A DNA stretch of 64,000 nt, taken from positions 310,001-374,000 of the forward strand of contig NC_026742.1 of NCBI RefSeq assembly GCF_000210295.1. Reading direction: 5' to 3'. The notes below the pieces were generated by a model. The model did not search any database. It had not been told where the DNA came from and saw only the letters and a list, made by a program, of their open reading frames with translations. The position numbers and the translations under genes are program-made. Origin of the DNA: Trypanosoma brucei gambiense DAL972. Lineage: Eukaryota; Euglenozoa; Kinetoplastea; Trypanosomatida; Trypanosomatidae. Positions 51,032-61,999 of this stretch are shown here, in pieces. Position 1 is the stretch's first letter; each line of letters starts with the position of its first letter.

Positions 51032-54000
51032 TCAGGAACCCATCGCATACAGGACATCTTGGCCCGTAATGGATGAAAGATGTCCACACAACCTCCGCGC
51101 CTGCTCCACAACGACGTCGTCGCGGTCCTCTGTAAGCTCCGCAACGGAAGGAAGCATTTCAGCCATGAGCCGCGCAGCCAATTCACCCCCACCGTCCTCG
51201 TAAATGCGATCAAGACACAACAGCGCCACACGCCGTACATGACGACTCGGGTGACGAAGCGAACGCAGCACTTCACGTTGAGTGTCGCTCTGCTGCTTGG
51301 AAGATGTCAATGAGCGGAACAGCGCACGGACAGCAGGGATGACACATTGCTCCGCGCGAAAGGCGTAGTCATGTGTGCTGTCGGCAAGGTACACGAGATT
51401 TGTGAGTTGCCGAACGACTGCAGGCATTACGGCGCTGAACACCTCGTGTGTTGCAAGGTAATTGTCCACCGGAATGCTATGATCATGGTGCGGTGGTGCT
51501 GTTTGGGCGGAAGCTATGATCCTGATGCTGTTGAGCGCACCTTCAAGCGTACGCGCTATGAGATCTGCCGCATGGCGCGCAGCATGTGTTGTAGATGAGC
51601 AGTAGCTCGCAAGGGTACCGACGATGTACGGCAGAAGAACAGGAAACGCAAAATCCATGATGGATCCCAACCTCTCCAGCAAATGGTTGCACAATGCATA
51701 GAAGAGAAGCCAACGATGCACAATCACACGGGGAACGGACGCTACGTCGTCCCTCTCCCGCACGTCCTCAGATTCTTTGCCTGCCGACTCCTTTGCCTGC
51801 TGTTTCTCAGTCGATTTGACGAAGCCCTCCGCAGCTCCACCAAAGGCCCACTCAGCCATTGTGGATATGAAAGATGTACAGTGTTTGGCCTTAAACTTTA
51901 AAAAGAACATCGTGTATGCCTCGAGAACTGGCTGAACGGCATCTGGTGATGGAAGCGTCGGTGCACTGGCTAGCGTCTGCATCGATGAGAGCCAAAAGTT
52001 GTCACGAGCTGTGGTTCCTCCCACGAAGAGACTCAAATGTTTTAACTCCTCGCGGCCAAGGCTCGTCACCCGCCGTTGTATACTGGAGTAAAGCAGTGCT
52101 AGAGAGTGGGTGTCAACCCGCACGCGCAGAACCCTTTTTGATCGCTTCCCCGATTCATCTGCGGCCACCTCCTGTTCGACAATCCCCCGCACGCACTCGG
52201 CGGATGCCTCAATAAACAACTGCGGCTCAAGGGCAACCTCCAACATAGACATCACCTCCACACTAAGATAGTTAGTCTCCGTGTCATCGACGTTTTGCAA
52301 GTGTGTCGCGACGTAAATGATGCGGGAAAGGTATGGCTGACACATGAGCCAGGACGACGGAAAGGTACGAAGTAAGCAATTGAGAGATGACTGACGAAGC
52401 ACGGACCCCACTTCACCCCGTGAAACGGTAGGTGGGACACCCGCTGCTGCAAAAACGGCAGCATCCACTACGACTTGCAGTATGACGTTACTATGCGGCA
52501 CGGTGAAAGCAGTACCCATCACCTGGCTCACTGTGCTGAGCGCCGTCAAAAGAGCAGCTGCGGCAAACAGACAATCCTCCTTGGAGCCGTGCGTATGCTC
52601 TTCATCCTGATTACGACACGACCGAATAACACGGGGTAGTACAGAAACCATGCTGTCCACCCAACGATGAACTTCCTTCACGCGGGAATGGTTGCCAAAC
52701 AGTTTGTTAAGTCTGTCTTCCGTTACCCGAGCAGTACGGTTTACGTTTAGTAGAGCCGCCTCTGCGTGTTGACTACCACCACTAGCTATAATACGAACAA
52801 GTTCCTCCATACATGCAACGCTGAGTGTCAGTAACCTCAAATTGTCTACCCTCTCGGCTTTTCCAACCTGCACCCTCGCCGCCGACATCATCAACGCGAA
52901 AATATGAGAGAAGAGGGTGAAGGACCGCTTCGTCGCAAATGGTCTTGCCTTAAGGCGAACAACGTCTGTAAGGGTTAATCTGCTCTTGGGATCGCGTAGC
53001 TTCTGGCGCCCCCGTTCCACCTCCTCCTTCGTGAGGATCTGCTCAACAGTTGGCAAAGCGTTGTGCAAGCGGTCCAGCAGCATTTCCAGTCCCTTCAACT
53101 GCACCGCCGCACGGTGGTCTGTAAGAAGGTTCTTCATGCACAAAACAAATGTAGGTTCATTAATACCGGCAAGTACACAAGCCAGCGTGTTGCCAGCGAG
53201 GAGTTCCAACAGCATCACAAACGCCTTTGTTTCCCCGTACGCCGGGGCGCCCACAAACCCACCATCGGAATGTTGACTAGCAGCAGCGGTGCCGGCATCG
53301 TTTTCTGTGGCTGTGTTGAGCTCCGTGTAGTGTGCAAACAGTTTGAGAGAGGCAACAAGGAGTGCCATGCACTCGTTGCTTTTGTCGATTCCCTCAAACA
53401 AGGAGCTCTCTCCATATTTGGTCCCACTGGTATCGTCCCTTTGTACACCACCATCAGCATGTGCTGTGTCCAAACAAAGCACCACGGTGCTGTGCTGGAG
53501 CGCCACAAACCCGGCGAGGAACTCCTCTGATTTAATCGTGTCGTTGATGAGGTACATAATCTCCTCCTGTCGATTTACCACTTGATTGGGTTTCAATAGC
53601 TTCCGAAACAGCCGCTTCATAGTGTAATCATCATCATTTTCAGAACACCCGACGTCACCTGTGTCCATACCTTCGACCTTTCCTCTCCGATTACCATCAA
53701 CCTTTGGCGACGATAGGGAAAGTTGTTTGTGTGGATCAACAAGCAGCTCCATCATACCCGTGAGACAAAGCAGCTGTGTTTGCACATCAAAACTAACTAA
53801 GAGATGGCGGCATACCTCCATGGCACTGGTATAGTTGTGTTTTCCAGACTCGAAGTTTACCGACTCCAGACGGATGAGAAGGGCGACGACCGGTATATGC
53901 AGCGCAACCCTTCCACCAACAGAAAAATCATTGGAATGCATTGGTGTAACAGCGGGGGTAAAAAGCGGCGAAACGATCCTTAGCAACTCTGTGACGGTAC

Positions 54001-57000
54001 CGATGGTACGGCCAGAAAAAACGGAATTGGGGCGTGCAGCTTCAGATGCCGAAGCCGGCTTCTGTGCTCCGCTTGACGACGGTAAATCCGGAGTAAATAA
54101 GCCAGCCATGAGGATTACACTCTGCCTCACAACTTCTTGTCGTATAACCGCTGCGCCATCTGGCTGACCATCGTTTAATGCCCCTGGTGACGAAAGACAC
54201 AGATTCACGAGGCAACGAACAAATGATAAAGCAAAGCGATACAACGAGTTCCCAGAGGCACCAACATCAGCACTATCGTTGTCTTCGAGAAGTGGAAGCA
54301 GGGATGCCAGCGGGAACGAATTCAGAACCTCTCTAACCAAATTAAATAATGATGAATCCCCCAAGTCCTCTCCTCCTTCCCCCTCTCTTTTGCCCACATC
54401 GTCCCCATCGAACCTGATCAAGTGCGATGATTCAAAAATAGCACACAGAATGCGCAGTGCTGGTAAGGTGTTGCCTTCTCGTCTCCACACAATTTCTTCC
54501 CCGCCATCGGCCCGACTCAACGACTTCGCACAAAGCTGAAGAATAGACTCAACATCTGTGGACTTCAGCGGGTCATGAAGAGTACACCACGATGGTGGCT
54601 CCCATGCGTCCACCGTATCCCCTCCCTCCCCTTCCGACCCCGGTAATGGCGAGGAAGGTGACGCAGCTGCAACTGCCTCGAGCGCATCCGCAATAATTGA
54701 CAAGTCCGGACTCCGCTGTTTCAGTTTCTGTGACACAAGTGGTAAAAATAGGCGTTGGTAGCCGCCAACAGTACCGACCAACAGTGAAAGTGCATCAGCA
54801 CCCATCCGACTTAGGCAAACAGCGTCGTCCAGTACCACCTCCGAAACCACACTAGCCACCCTTTTGGCGTAATCCTCGTCGTCGCTTTTTTCCAATAAAT
54901 TATTCGTGCCCTGTGAAGTATTTCGCGTTGGCTTTGGTACAAAGACAAGTGGGTTTGCAGAAGATACATCACACCCCCGACTCAACACCGAAGCAAAGGT
55001 ACTGAGGGCGTGGCGATACACTAAGCGGGTACGGCGACCACTGACTCGAAGAAACGGGTGGCGAACAAGGGCAAGGTTCAGCTGCAGTAAGGCATTCTTG
55101 TCTTCGTTGCTGAGGGTTGCCATTTCTGCGCAAATCTGTGCGCGATTGCAGATGGCTTGCACAAAGTTTGCTGCTTCTGGGCTCACCGTCCCTTCTCCAC
55201 CGTCGCCGCCCGCTTCTAGAAGTGATATTAAAAGCGGCAGGAGAGCGTTAACCACGATGCCACTTTTCCGGGCGCGCAGTGGATAGAAGTGCTCCACCAC
55301 AAGGTTCAGAAAGGAAAAGGGCGCTGTTGTTTCTTCATTTCCACCGTTTCCAACTCCGTCAACTATCATGCGGCACAGAAGCTCGGAGGCGGTGTGCGTC
55401 AGGTGTGCGTGAGAATCCTCCAGAGCTATTGCCTCAACGAGGGCATTCAGTGTTGTGATGGAAATGGATCCCTGACGCAACGCGGCCTCCAAAAATAGCT
55501 GTGCGCTGCTCATGTTAGTTATCGTTTGTCTCTTCTTTGCGTCTCTGGTACTCCTCTTAACATCGTCCGCAGCAGAAAGTATGAGCCCCTGCAACGTTGT
55601 CAATACATCCTCCCGGCGACCAGCCGGCGCGGCTAGGGGTGAGGTCACAGCCACAAATAACCCTGACAGAGAGAAGTAACTTCCACAGTTCGATTTCAGA
55701 GTGACAGGGGACTCGAACACGGAGCGGTAGACGAGACGGAACCAGTCCACGGGTAGCTGTACATTCCAGTCATCGCCCGCAACGTCACTAGCGGCGTTAC
55801 ACAACTCCAGCATATGCAGGTAAGCGGGTGGAAGCCACATGGGACTGACTGCCGCAGCCGGGAGGGGGGCATCCAAATAACCCAGCAAACGCCCCATGTA
55901 CGCCAGTGTGTTGGTTGAATTGAACGCCATCTTCTCGCCCTCAACGCAACTACCGACCTCAGAGTTTCTAGTCAAACGCATTTCCATGCTGATGCGAATA
56001 GTGGCTCCCATTATCCTGGTAAACAGATTTTTCGGCAAAAATGGCGACGACCCGTCGTTTGCAGCTCCTCGCCCAACACGTCCTCTCATCCCGCCCGCTG
56101 CCGCTCTTTGTGATCCCTGTAAATTCATCAAGTAGCCGCCTCTCATCCCAATAGAATACTTATTGGTACGGACGCCGCCGTTCCTACCACTCACAAAGAA
56201 CTGGAACAGCATGTGTGTGACGTCGGCCAGCTCAGAATCATAAGCTGTTGATAATAGCGCCGCGCAGCCCACGCAACACTCGAGCATAATTGCCCTCGCG
56301 GAAGGACGGTCATCTTCGTTAGCCTCACGCAGACACAGCAGCCGCTCGAGGGTCGGACGAACCTGCACAGAAGCCTCATGGTAGAGCGCCAACAGTAATG
56401 GGGTGCATTCAAACACAGAAAGGCAGAACCCCTCCTCCCCTTGTTCATCGTCTAAGAGACTGGTCACACCACCCATGAAGGCCGCGGCGCTCTTTCCGCC
56501 TTCAGTGCTGGCATCACAATCGGCAAATTCATACAGTGGATCACATCCCGGGTACAACGCAGGGGTAAAGAGAGTTGCCGTCCGACCAATGCCCGGAACG
56601 GTTTCCACCAAATGCTTCTCTAATTTCATCACCAACTTAGTCAACTCGGCATCTGTACTTTCCCCGGCACACAAACGCTCCTTGGCGGACCCTCCATTGA
56701 CACTCCTTTCCCGCACAAGCAGATCAATAGCATGTACGTACAACAATGTCGCATAGTAAAGCAGCAGACCCCATCCGATACGACAGGCATCTCCCATCTC
56801 GGGAACTTTCAGCTTCTTCTTCGACCCACCCAGAAATACCCCCCGTTGCTCATCAACCTGTTGCATGAGTGGAAGGAGGATCAACTGGTAGAACCTCTCC
56901 TGTATCGCAACACAGCCTTGAGTGACAGTCATCGTCCAGAAGCAACGAAACAACCTCCGCAAAATGGCGATCGCGTCGTCCACAGGGTTGCCGGAACCCT

Positions 57001-58927
57001 GTGTTTCATCTGAAAAAGACCTTGAAGGCGTTTCCCCGGCCCCCGCTCCACTTGACAGGATCACGCGTATAAGTTTGTTGGACGCAGCACCGGCGACTTC
57101 CAGAAACATCATGGCAACTTCTGGTGACTGCTCGTACTGTGCTACGTGGCCAAGAAGGTCCAGAAGAGTGTTTCCCCTTTCATTACCTCGGCTACCGTCC
57201 AGTGTCGATAAGGATGACGTGGTTAACTGTCCGATAGACATCTCCCTCATGCGCTCCGCCGCAAATCGTCGCACCTCTGCAACCGGATGCAGTAGACAAG
57301 CGAACAACGGCAGCTGTTCCGTTGACCCAGACGATCCACGGACTTCCAGCAGTTCGTACCGCGCACCACTAAGGTGCCGCGCAAGAAACCTTGCGGCAGC
57401 ATTCTGAGTAGTGACATCATTGAGCAACTGCGACAGAGTAGTATCAAAAACGTGGCAGAAGCGCCTCTCGAGAGCTTGTATCCACATGGTCACACACTTC
57501 CTCCCGGTCGAACTCTGCCCATGTTTACTACCCCTTCGGCCGCTTTGTAACTGCTTCACGCCCAAGTGGACCTCCTCTTCGTTCTCTCCGTTTTGGTGGT
57601 TCGCCATTGTCGCCGTCTCCTCAATGTTGCACGACACTAACGTCGCTATCGTCTCTGCCACAAGTGCATCGTTGAGAGGTAAAAACTCCACAGCACACTG
57701 CACAAACACCAGGACGTCAGACGAAACTGACTGCAGTGAATGGGTCGATTTAAGCCGGTAGAGACAGTCACGCAACAGCACGGAAACAAGGGTGTCGCAT
57801 ATCCGCGCCTCAGAAGAGTCGATAAACCGGACCCAATGTCCCCACGGAAACGAGAGCATTAACTTAAGTTGGGGCGAAAACGTGACGTCCAACACAGCCT
57901 CGCGCTGAGTATGGAAGAGTACATCAAGAACCGCTAACAGATCAACCACTGAAACGGTGAAAGAGGCGGAACCATCCACACCTGTAGTCAACAGATGGTA
58001 AATTGGTTTCACAACGGCTCTCAGGGTTGCGGATGACAACTTCACCTCATTACTCCACGCCACCAGCACCACGAGCGCGCTGCACGCAGCCTCCCGACTG
58101 GGTGAAAATCTCGACACCCCGCTGCCATCTAAGTCCTCACCAATCCATGGACTCTCGTCACCTTCATTTACCTCCTGCAACTCAGAATTAGACAGTTTCT
58201 CTGTTGATCTCCCAACGGTTATGAATTCCACAACAAATGGTAAAAGTACGCGCCATGTTGCCTCGGCGTTGGGGTAGGAAGCCAACTGAACCGCCACACC
58301 GGCGAAAAGCGCGTGTGCAGCGCTGTTGTGAACGCGCATTCGCACCGATATCGCAACGGTAAGACACACGAGTTGCAATACTTTTCTACTCACAGCGCAC
58401 GCCTGCACCAAGTGTTCCCGAAGCAGTGGGGATCCGGTCTCCTGATTTGCTGCAAGGAACTCAAGACCAGTATCTCGCAAATCCAGCAGCAGCAGCACAC
58501 GAGAAAACAAACTGTGATCATGGTATGGCAAGAAGGCACGTAGCACCGCTGAAACGTTGTAAACGTGCACCTCATGCACACGTACGAGATATTCGAAAAC
58601 TTGATGCGCTGCAGTAAGAAAAATGTGGGGACTAAGCAGCGTAAGGAACTGTTCCACCGCCTCGTTCAGTTCCTGGTTGGCGTCCCTTCTAAGTTGCTTC
58701 CGCTCTGCACGAGTACCATGTGGGTCAAAGAGTCGGTTAACAAAGAAGTGGAAGCGATTGTCAACCGCAATCAGTGTTTGAAGACCGTGGACAGCAAGCT
58801 GATGTATCTGTTCACGCGAAAAGTTACGTGAATCACCATCGCTGAATAAGAACGACCCGGATAGACGTTTGTCGTCCACTGGTCGATGCTGCAACTTCTG
58901 TAGCTGCGAAGCGAGTTGAGACGACAT
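51032..58927 (-). CDS. UTP10: UTP10 / HEATR1, small-subunit processome component
   Basis: 2631 residues, longer than yeast UTP10 (about 1770) and human HEATR1 (about 2140) because of hydrophilic insertions. The N-terminus (1-170) matches the family: 'SSQLASQLQKLQ' start, then 'FHFFVNRLFDP', 'ELNEAVEQFLTLLSPHIFLTAA', 'FEYLVRVHEVHVYNV' and 'FSRVLLLLDL'. The whole chain is helical HEAT-like repeat. The BP28CT region lies at about 2230-2420, including 'FFLKFKAKHCTSFISTMAEWAF' style text. The C-terminus ('HPSRHVRRVALLCLDRIYED', then 'EMLPSVAELTEDRDDVVVEQ') corresponds to the conserved last HEAT repeat. Known role: part of the t-UTP/UTP-A complex that binds the 5' ETS of pre-rRNA in the nucleolus and is needed for 18S rRNA maturation. 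Inferred here by homology; no catalytic activity expected. Confidence 0.9.
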   Translation of the reverse strand: MSSQLASQLQKLQHRPVDDKRLSGSFLFSDGDSRNFSREQIHQLAVHGLQTLIAVDNRFHFFVNRLFDPHGTRAERKQLRRDANQELNEAVEQFLTLLSPHIFLTAAHQVFEYLVRVHEVHVYNVSAVLRAFLPYHDHSLFSRVLLLLDLRDTGLEFLAANQETGSPLLREHLVQACAVSRKVLQLVCLTVAISVRMRVHNSAAHALFAGVAVQLASYPNAEATWRVLLPFVVEFITVGRSTEKLSNSELQEVNEGDESPWIGEDLDGSGVSRFSPSREAACSALVVLVAWSNEVKLSSATLRAVVKPIYHLLTTGVDGSASFTVSVVDLLAVLDVLFHTQREAVLDVTFSPQLKLMLSFPWGHWVRFIDSSEARICDTLVSVLLRDCLYRLKSTHSLQSVSSDVLVFVQCAVEFLPLNDALVAETIATLVSCNIEETATMANHQNGENEEEVHLGVKQLQSGRRGSKHGQSSTGRKCVTMWIQALERRFCHVFDTTLSQLLNDVTTQNAAARFLARHLSGARYELLEVRGSSGSTEQLPLFACLLHPVAEVRRFAAERMREMSIGQLTTSSLSTLDGSRGNERGNTLLDLLGHVAQYEQSPEVAMMFLEVAGAASNKLIRVILSSGAGAGETPSRSFSDETQGSGNPVDDAIAILRRLFRCFWTMTVTQGCVAIQERFYQLILLPLMQQVDEQRGVFLGGSKKKLKVPEMGDACRIGWGLLLYYATLLYVHAIDLLVRERSVNGGSAKERLCAGESTDAELTKLVMKLEKHLVETVPGIGRTATLFTPALYPGCDPLYEFADCDASTEGGKSAAAFMGGVTSLLDDEQGEEGFCLSVFECTPLLLALYHEASVQVRPTLERLLCLREANEDDRPSARAIMLECCVGCAALLSTAYDSELADVTHMLFQFFVSGRNGGVRTNKYSIGMRGGYLMNLQGSQRAAAGGMRGRVGRGAANDGSSPFLPKNLFTRIMGATIRISMEMRLTRNSEVGSCVEGEKMAFNSTNTLAYMGRLLGYLDAPLPAAAVSPMWLPPAYLHMLELCNAASDVAGDDWNVQLPVDWFRLVYRSVFESPVTLKSNCGSYFSLSGLFVAVTSPLAAPAGRREDVLTTLQGLILSAADDVKRSTRDAKKRQTITNMSSAQLFLEAALRQGSISITTLNALVEAIALEDSHAHLTHTASELLCRMIVDGVGNGGNEETTAPFSFLNLVVEHFYPLRARKSGIVVNALLPLLISLLEAGGDGGEGTVSPEAANFVQAICNRAQICAEMATLSNEDKNALLQLNLALVRHPFLRVSGRRTRLVYRHALSTFASVLSRGCDVSSANPLVFVPKPTRNTSQGTNNLLEKSDDEDYAKRVASVVSEVVLDDAVCLSRMGADALSLLVGTVGGYQRLFLPLVSQKLKQRSPDLSIIADALEAVAAASPSSPLPGSEGEGGDTVDAWEPPSWCTLHDPLKSTDVESILQLCAKSLSRADGGEEIVWRREGNTLPALRILCAIFESSHLIRFDGDDVGKREGEGGEDLGDSSLFNLVREVLNSFPLASLLPLLEDNDSADVGASGNSLYRFALSFVRCLVNLCLSSPGALNDGQPDGAAVIRQEVVRQSVILMAGLFTPDLPSSSGAQKPASASEAARPNSVFSGRTIGTVTELLRIVSPLFTPAVTPMHSNDFSVGGRVALHIPVVALLIRLESVNFESGKHNYTSAMEVCRHLLVSFDVQTQLLCLTGMMELLVDPHKQLSLSSPKVDGNRRGKVEGMDTGDVGCSENDDDYTMKRLFRKLLKPNQVVNRQEEIMYLINDTIKSEEFLAGFVALQHSTVVLCLDTAHADGGVQRDDTSGTKYGESSLFEGIDKSNECMALLVASLKLFAHYTELNTATENDAGTAAASQHSDGGFVGAPAYGETKAFVMLLELLAGNTLACVLAGINEPTFVLCMKNLLTDHRAAVQLKGLEMLLDRLHNALPTVEQILTKEEVERGRQKLRDPKSRLTLTDVVRLKARPFATKRSFTLFSHIFALMMSAARVQVGKAERVDNLRLLTLSVACMEELVRIIASGGSQHAEAALLNVNRTARVTEDRLNKLFGNHSRVKEVHRWVDSMVSVLPRVIRSCRNQDEEHTHGSKEDCLFAAAALLTALSTVSQVMGTAFTVPHSNVILQVVVDAAVFAAAGVPPTVSRGEVGSVLRQSSLNCLLRTFPSSWLMCQPYLSRIIYVATHLQNVDDTETNYLSVEVMSMLEVALEPQLFIEASAECVRGIVEQEVAADESGKRSKRVLRVRVDTHSLALLYSSIQRRVTSLGREELKHLSLFVGGTTARDNFWLSSMQTLASAPTLPSPDAVQPVLEAYTMFFLKFKAKHCTSFISTMAEWAFGGAAEGFVKSTEKQQAKESAGKESEDVRERDDVASVPRVIVHRWLLFYALCNHLLERLGSIMDFAFPVLLPYIVGTLASYCSSTTHAARHAADLIARTLEGALNSIRIIASAQTAPPHHDHSIPVDNYLATHEVFSAVMPAVVRQLTNLVYLADSTHDYAFRAEQCVIPAVRALFRSLTSSKQQSDTQREVLRSLRHPSRHVRRVALLCLDRIYEDGGGELAARLMAEMLPSVAELTEDRDDVVVEQARRLCGHLSSITGQDVLYAMGS

Positions 58928-59810
58928 TTGCTCAAGCAGTTACTTAAGCCTTCCACCGCTTGCACCCTCCCCCTTGCAGGTGGTACTGCTTTCTTTCGCT
59001 TTACTGAGATGCTCCAGCAGAATAATTGAGCGAGTTTGTTACGACTCTGATCGAAAGGTAAAAAGAGTTCCTTATATTAAGCGCCAACGCACACGAAATC
59101 CTTTCCTTCCGCTCTATTCCCACCAATGCTATATCCCTTCGCCTTATTAATGTTAGTACTCGTGACAGACTACTCTTTACTTGTCTCCTCGTGGGATCCT
59201 TATTGCCACGATTATTAGCTACACCGTTCGTAAAACTTCGCCCTGAAACCTTGTCACTGTCCCCAGAGCCCGCAAACAACGAAAAGTAAAAGTACGTATA
59301 CGTGCCTATCGACGACAACCGAAAGAAAGCACCACAGAAACCACTCCGCGGCTGCTGTTGTCGTTTCGACTCTTCCCCTGCTTCCTCCACCAGTTTTCAC
59401 CTTCTTCCCTTTCCAATTTCCTACTACTTTTCTGCTTGGCAATCCACGCGTCAGGTAGAAGCTGTAGTAGGGAGCCTGCAAACAGCGAGTGGCAGCTTCT
59501 TTATACACGCGGTCGTGTAAGACAGCTAAAACTGGTATGAACAGTGTAGGGGGGGGGGAAAGCGACAAAAAAAATACAAGAAGTGGTTCGACCGTATTCG
59601 ATCTAAGGTAAACAACGCGCAAAAAAACACCAAGCATATATGTTACAAGATGGGTGGAAAGGCACAAAGAAAACTAGTCAGCTCGGTCAGAAACATTACT
59701 CTGACCCAGTTAAAAGGTGGAAATGCCCATCAACGTGCGCATCAAACTGGTTCCCAGGAACGCAAAACGGTTAACACGCCGAGACATGTCCTTTCATCGC
59801 CACGACCATA
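58928..59810. other. Intergenic spacer between UTP10 and EAF6-like gene
   Basis: 5' region of UTP10 and 3' UTR of the EAF6-like gene. A plus-strand purine run at 59051-59068 may be the splice tract for UTP10. A G-run at 59550-59558 precedes an A-run. No convincing coding frame. Confidence 0.5.
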
Positions 59811-60350
59811 TTATCCCTTCCCACGTGCCCGCTTACGCGTGCGCTTCGTTGCCTCTGCCTCCTCCTGAGCGGCTTCAAGAGTTTTCACCCGCTCAACAGT
59901 CCCTAGAGCCCCAACGGATGATGCGGTAAAGATTCGATCACTGGGCGTGAAGCGGTGCAACCGCTCGCGATAAGCGGCAACTCTGGCATCGAGAGCCGTA
60001 CCCAACGATGAGCTGCTGGCGGTAGTGCTAGAAGTCGAGGTTGCAGTGGCAGTTGCAGTTGCGGTACACCACAGTTGCTGCCGCTCCAGGCCAAAACCAT
60101 CAAAAAGGCAGCCCCCGAGCTCTACATAGTGCCGAAGATAGGTCGTCTCAAGGTCGTATACGCAAACATCCAGCCCCTCTAACTGCCTCTCTATAGCTTC
60201 ACGACGAGCCTGCAGATACTGCAACTGCGACTGTGCCGTCGCGGTGCCGTTCTCCTGTGGCTCAGCAAGAGTGGCACTGGCTTTTACTTCCCTTTTGCTC
60301 CCTGGGGGCGCCGCTACCCCTCTACCCCGACCATGACCCCTACCGGACAT
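59811..60350 (-). CDS. EAF6: EAF6-like subunit of histone acetyltransferase complexes
   Basis: 179 residues. The N-terminus is a basic Gly/Arg-rich stretch ('SGRGHGRGRG'). Residues 42-90 form the coiled-coil helix of the Eaf6/MEAF6 family: 'LQYLQARREAIERQLEGLDVC' runs into 'VYDLETTYLRHYVELGGCLFDGFG', equivalent to the family's 'IYDFETEYL...YGNIIKGFD'. After an Ala/Ser/Thr-rich insertion (about 95-118) the second motif follows, 'RFTPSDRIFTASSV' (about 133-146), matching the family's 'DRIFSLSS'. The C-terminus is basic ('KRTRKRARGKG'), a plausible nuclear signal. Eaf6 proteins are small scaffolding subunits of NuA4/NuA3/MOZ-type acetyltransferase complexes in the nucleus. Length is as expected. 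The two motifs in correct order make the assignment good. Confidence 0.85.
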   Translation of the reverse strand: MSGRGHGRGRGVAAPPGSKREVKASATLAEPQENGTATAQSQLQYLQARREAIERQLEGLDVCVYDLETTYLRHYVELGGCLFDGFGLERQQLWCTATATATATSTSSTTASSSSLGTALDARVAAYRERLHRFTPSDRIFTASSVGALGTVERVKTLEAAQEEAEATKRTRKRARGKG

Positions 60351-61999
60351 GCAACCAGCTCGCGCCTCTAAAGTGCGTGTGAGTTCTTACAGTCTATTAC
60401 CCACTGTGGCAACGCTCAGCGTTCACCAGAGGCAATCTGAACTACCTTACGACGGCAGCAACCAAGGAAAAGGCAAAAAAGAGAGAACAAAAAAAAACGA
60501 TCAAAAGAAAACACAGGCACCGGACAACTGTAAGTAGCACGAAACTATTATTTGAGTCACTCACATACAGAGCGCAAGGTAAGCAGCGCCAACACGCACA
60601 AAAGGAGGCAACAAACTGCAAAAAGCGGAGAAGGAACTCAAAGAAAAGAAAAGGGGGGAAACGTCCTTAAGCCCGTTAATTTTACATTGTGGTCGGAGAA
60701 CTGAGAAGGTGCCTCCCACCGCCAGCGGCTTCGATGTAGAACACACAGAGAGGCAGGGGAACAATGAACTTATGAAGGGGTAAGATTCTGAGAAGATTGC
60801 GAAGAAAGAGACAAAGAAAAGAGAGAAAACGCAAAAACAAAGCAGAGGGACGTCGAAATCATCCTGTCTCACGCTGCTTTTTCCGTTTATTTTCTCTCGT
60901 TGGTATCTACTTTTTTTTTCGTCGTCCACTCCCACCCATCTACTATCAGTAACCCTTTCATTGTCCGTGCTTAATTTCCCTCCTCCCGCATCCAAAGCGC
61001 GAACTGCTTACTCGCTGAAAAATACACGACACCCTCATGCGTCCTTAAAGAAACGGCTGCAACGTTCTGAAGCCAACATAAATATACACAGGAGAACTGC
61101 AGCTGAGCAAGATACAAAACGACGGGGGAAGAAAATATTATAAACGCGCCTGGAACAAACAGCGTACAACGTTTTCCTGTACTTGTATGTGCACAAATGC
61201 ACAAAGACAGAGAGGTAGACGCACATCTACTCAAGAAACAGATTGACAGTACAGTGGTGGGGTAGCGTTTGAAGCCCATATGAGCCACCAAACGCAAATG
61301 CGGAAACCGAAAAAGAAAACAGCGATATAATGGAATGCAGCGCAATACGAATGATGATAATTGGGACAATAAAGTACACAATAAAACAATCGTCATACGA
61401 TGTAAAAGTTCCTAACAACTACCACTATTTCCCGGAGAATTAAACAAGGGGAAAGAAGGTTGCGATGAAAAGCACTGGTTTAACGAAAGTCCCCCTTAAA
61501 ATGTTGCGCTGCCACTTTGGAGGAGTCCGCTGTCTCACGAGTATCTCCCAGTACCTTTCCATTGGTTGTACTACCTAGCCCACTGCTACTTCCAGCCATT
61601 GCCTTCCACCCCTTCTCATGTATTGCTATCTAACCCTTGTACACAGAGTTCCACCTCATACCTCCACCACTACCCACTTATTTCTCATCCTCTTTACAAA
61701 CCATCCTCCTCGACCGCACGAGTCCTTGAACTGAGCCCATCCACCAACGGCGAGGTGGAGCAGCCACAATAGACGCAATACCCGACATGGAGACGCCAAT
61801 CCCAACGCCAGTGATCCACTCACGCCCGCTCAGTCACCTCAATTATGAACGACAGGTTCTTACCACTGTATGAGTGTACGTATCCGCATACGTCCTTACG
61901 TCGTTCGAACCCAGTACAGACAGGGCCCCAGGTTCCCCCCTCCTCTTTTCTGCTGAAGTCAGCTATGCAAAGCCACATCCGAAGTCCAACTCCCAATAC
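60351..61999. other. Intergenic spacer, 1.65 kb
   Basis: Contains the splice signals of the EAF6-like gene on the left (60446-60520), a second purine-rich plus-strand block at 60770-60850 and the long 3' UTR of the gene ending at 62000. Minus-strand frames at 60561-60995 and 60971-61396 have Phe/Ser/Leu/Cys-rich compositions typical of translated pyrimidine tracts and are not annotated. Confidence 0.55.
60446..60520 (-). promoter_or_regulatory. Predicted trans-splice acceptor of the EAF6-like gene
   Basis: A long plus-strand purine run at about 60462-60518 is the polypyrimidine tract on the coding strand; the first AG downstream is at 60446-60447. Predicted 5' UTR about 95 nt. Confidence 0.5.

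Noticed and set aside
60561..61396. Minus-strand frames of 144 and 141 codons upstream of the EAF6-like gene
   Set aside because: Phe/Ser/Leu/Cys-rich translation of pyrimidine-rich spacer overlapping likely splice signals; no recognisable domain.
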